From: Sunxiuqinia indica
Lineage (GTDB): Bacteria > Bacteroidota > Bacteroidia > Bacteroidales > Prolixibacteraceae
Direction: 5' to 3'
DNA: 64,000 nucleotides
Assembly (NCBI RefSeq): GCF_009847015.1
Contig: NZ_WVEM01000002.1
Location: forward strand, 62,001-126,000
Of the stretch, positions 62,747 to 64,000 are shown one piece after another (the stretch's first letter is position 1; the number at the start of each line of letters is the position of its first letter). Position numbers and translations under genes: made by a program. The notes under the pieces were generated by a model. The model was not told the origin of the DNA, did no database searches, and saw only the letters and a program-made list of their open reading frames with translations.

Positions 62747-63334
62747 ATGAAAACAATTAGAACAATTACCATGATGTTTGCATTAACAGTTATTGCAAAT
62801 ATTGCCCTTGCAACGGGAAACTTGCGTGTCAACATTTTGCCATTAAATGAAGATCGTGCTGTTGTTGCAATTTCGAACAACGTTGAATCTAAATTCCAAA
62901 TCAGCATTGAAGATGCACAGGGAGATGTTGTGTACTTCAAAGAAACCGAAGGCGATGTGGCCGACTATCGTAAAGTATATGACTTTTCGAAGTTAGAAAC
63001 CGGCAACTATAAGCTAATCGTTAGTCTTGACGATGTAAAAGGAGAACGTGAATTCGCAATCAATCACGGAGCAATTGAAGTTGGAAAGGAAAAAACACTC
63101 GTAGCACCAGTCTTCTCGTACAACGAAGATGTTTTACGTATCGCATTCTTGAATCACGAAGGTGAAAACACAAGCCTGTACATCTACAATGAAGGAGAAC
63201 TAGTGTACACAAAAGCATTGAAAAACTCATTCTCTGTAAACGAAGGACTTGATCTTTCCAGACTGAAATCAGGATATTACAATATTGTTCTGGCTTCAGG
63301 AAACGAAACCTACGACTATTCTGTTAGCAAATAA
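62747..63334 (+). CDS. Secreted beta-sandwich protein, tandem paralogue 1
   Basis: The 195-residue protein has a signal peptide (MKTIRTITMMFALTVIANIA, cleavage after ALA) and two similar beta-rich halves: 'FQISIEDAQGDVVYFKETEG' with 'YDFSKLETGNYKLIVSLDD' and 'SLYIYNEGELVYTKALKNSF' with 'LDLSRLKSGYYNIVLASGN'. The pattern (strand, 'L..G.Y...V' closing strand) is like the T9SS/DUF3244 type Ig-like modules of Bacteroidota, but here the modules make up the whole protein. The related partial ORF at 63558 shows the same plan. Function unknown. ATG 62747 is chosen because it begins the signal peptide. Confidence 0.8.
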   Translation: MKTIRTITMMFALTVIANIALATGNLRVNILPLNEDRAVVAISNNVESKFQISIEDAQGDVVYFKETEGDVADYRKVYDFSKLETGNYKLIVSLDDVKGEREFAINHGAIEVGKEKTLVAPVFSYNEDVLRIAFLNHEGENTSLYIYNEGELVYTKALKNSFSVNEGLDLSRLKSGYYNIVLASGNETYDYSVSK

Positions 63335-63438
63335 TTGCTACTGCGCTTACCAAACAGTTGACAATGGAGCAGTTGACTGGATTATAAAACAATTTTTTCG
63401 TATTTAATGTAAAATAATATGAGACCGACAATAGAATT

Positions 63439-63470
63439 AGTTGTCCTGATGTCCTCAGGACAACTTTTTT
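63439..63470 (+). terminator. Terminator after secreted paralogue 1
   Basis: AGTTGTCCTGA and TCAGGACAACT form a perfect 11-bp stem around TGTCC, followed by a T-run. It separates the two paralogues into different transcription units. Confidence 0.88.
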
Positions 63471-63557
63471 AACTCCAATAACCCGACTCATATTAATTTT
63501 CATTCACCAGAAAGCTAAAAGTCAGAGCTCTATTTATTAACATTAAACACCAAGCAC

Positions 63558-64000
63558 ATGAAGATATTTACAAAACTACTTTGCGTATTGGTCACAACGA
63601 CAATGATGTCAGATTTTGCCAGTGCACGGGAACTCCCGAAGATAGAAATGAAAGCCATGGAGGGTAAAAATGCGTTACTTGAAATTGACCATGCGAACAA
63701 CGCCGTATTGGAAATTACCATCCAAGACAAAAAAGGCGAAATTGTATACTACAATCAACAAGAGTCAACATCAGACAAGTACCAGCATGTTTACGACCTT
63801 TCGGCATACCAGCCGGGAGCTTACAATTTAATTGTTGCCAGTAACGATTTAGTTACCGAACACCAATTCTCAGTTTCGGACGAGGTGGTGAATATTGGTG
63901 AAAAACAATTGACACAAAAGCCATTTTTTGCGTTCGATTCAGACAACAACATCGTTCGGGTGGCGTACTTGAATTTTCCTGGAGAAAAAGTGAAGCTGAA
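63558..64000 (+). CDS. Secreted beta-sandwich protein, tandem paralogue 2 (partial)
   Basis: The frame starts MKIFTKLLCVLVTTTMMSDF with cleavage near 'FASA', and runs off the right edge after 147 codons. It mirrors paralogue 1: 'LEITIQDKKGEIVYYNQQES', 'YDLSAYQPGAYNLIVASND', then a linker 'NIGEKQLTQKPFFAFDSDNN' and a second module starting 'IVRVAYLNFPGEKVKL'. The two genes are a tandem duplication with well-diverged sequence. Function unknown. Confidence 0.8.
   Translation, partial: MKIFTKLLCVLVTTTMMSDFASARELPKIEMKAMEGKNALLEIDHANNAVLEITIQDKKGEIVYYNQQESTSDKYQHVYDLSAYQPGAYNLIVASNDLVTEHQFSVSDEVVNIGEKQLTQKPFFAFDSDNNIVRVAYLNFPGEKVKL

Overview
The window is a stretch of chromosome from a Bacteroidota bacterium, probably of the Bacteroidales/Marinilabiliales side (the exact family is an inference). 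The evidence is a C-terminal type IX secretion sorting domain, candidate promoters with the phylum-specific TAnnTTTG -7 box, weak Shine-Dalgarno sequences, paired TonB energy transducers, a two-subunit methylmalonyl-CoA mutase, an atpD-atpC pair on its own, and several Bacteroidota-typical families (DUF3810, the membrane-anchored MutS-like protein, four-helix-bundle protein, ComB, PatB). Most genes are housekeeping or metabolic. No transposase, integrase, phage gene or CRISPR array was seen.

Layout. 1-5.5 kb: the edge of a TspO-like membrane protein with a frameshift at its N-terminus, a quinone-oxidoreductase-like enzyme, a MutS-like ATPase and a TRM11-like methyltransferase. 5.8-8.8 kb: HflX, two tandem TonB paralogues and tRNA-Ala. 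8.8-16.8 kb: a leftward menaquinone operon, menI-menF-menD-[K+ channel]-menB-menA-menC-menE, with extensive stop/start overlaps and a voltage-gated-type potassium channel gene in its middle; no menH is present. 16.9-31.4 kb: secreted or envelope enzymes (GH36-like glycosidase with Tat signal, S37 peptidase, M19 dipeptidase next to the peptidoglycan-recycling ligase Mpl, T9SS-exported M3 peptidase with a cupin lipoprotein) and two NAD(P)-binding short-chain dehydrogenase/epimerase genes. 32-36.5 kb: mutA and mutB, split by a four-helix-bundle gene inside imperfect inverted repeats. 36.5-40.7 kb: DUF2971, the U32 protein RlhA and DUF423, peppered with REP-like palindromes. 40.7-47.0 kb: a MarR-controlled RND efflux operon with two matching palindromic operators.

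47.0-53.9 kb is the accessory-looking part. It holds a candidate structured small RNA with its own promoter and terminator, a decayed tRNA 3' end, a GH130 enzyme, a GT4-toroid fusion glycosyltransferase, small membrane and lysine-rich proteins, an outer-membrane beta-barrel, a cold-shock-domain ORF that reads through a terminator, and a frameshifted cupin, ending at an intact tRNA-Asn. Two opposed transcription units there share a 47-nt, gap-free upstream element, which suggests common (possibly stress-related) control. The geometry of the intact tRNA and the 3' fragment fits an old tRNA-targeted island.

54.2-64.0 kb: an MMPL-type transporter overlapping a polyprenyl diphosphate synthase, atpD-atpC, a GT9 glycosyltransferase, a PatB-like aminotransferase, ComB, and two tandem secreted paralogues, the second cut by the window edge.
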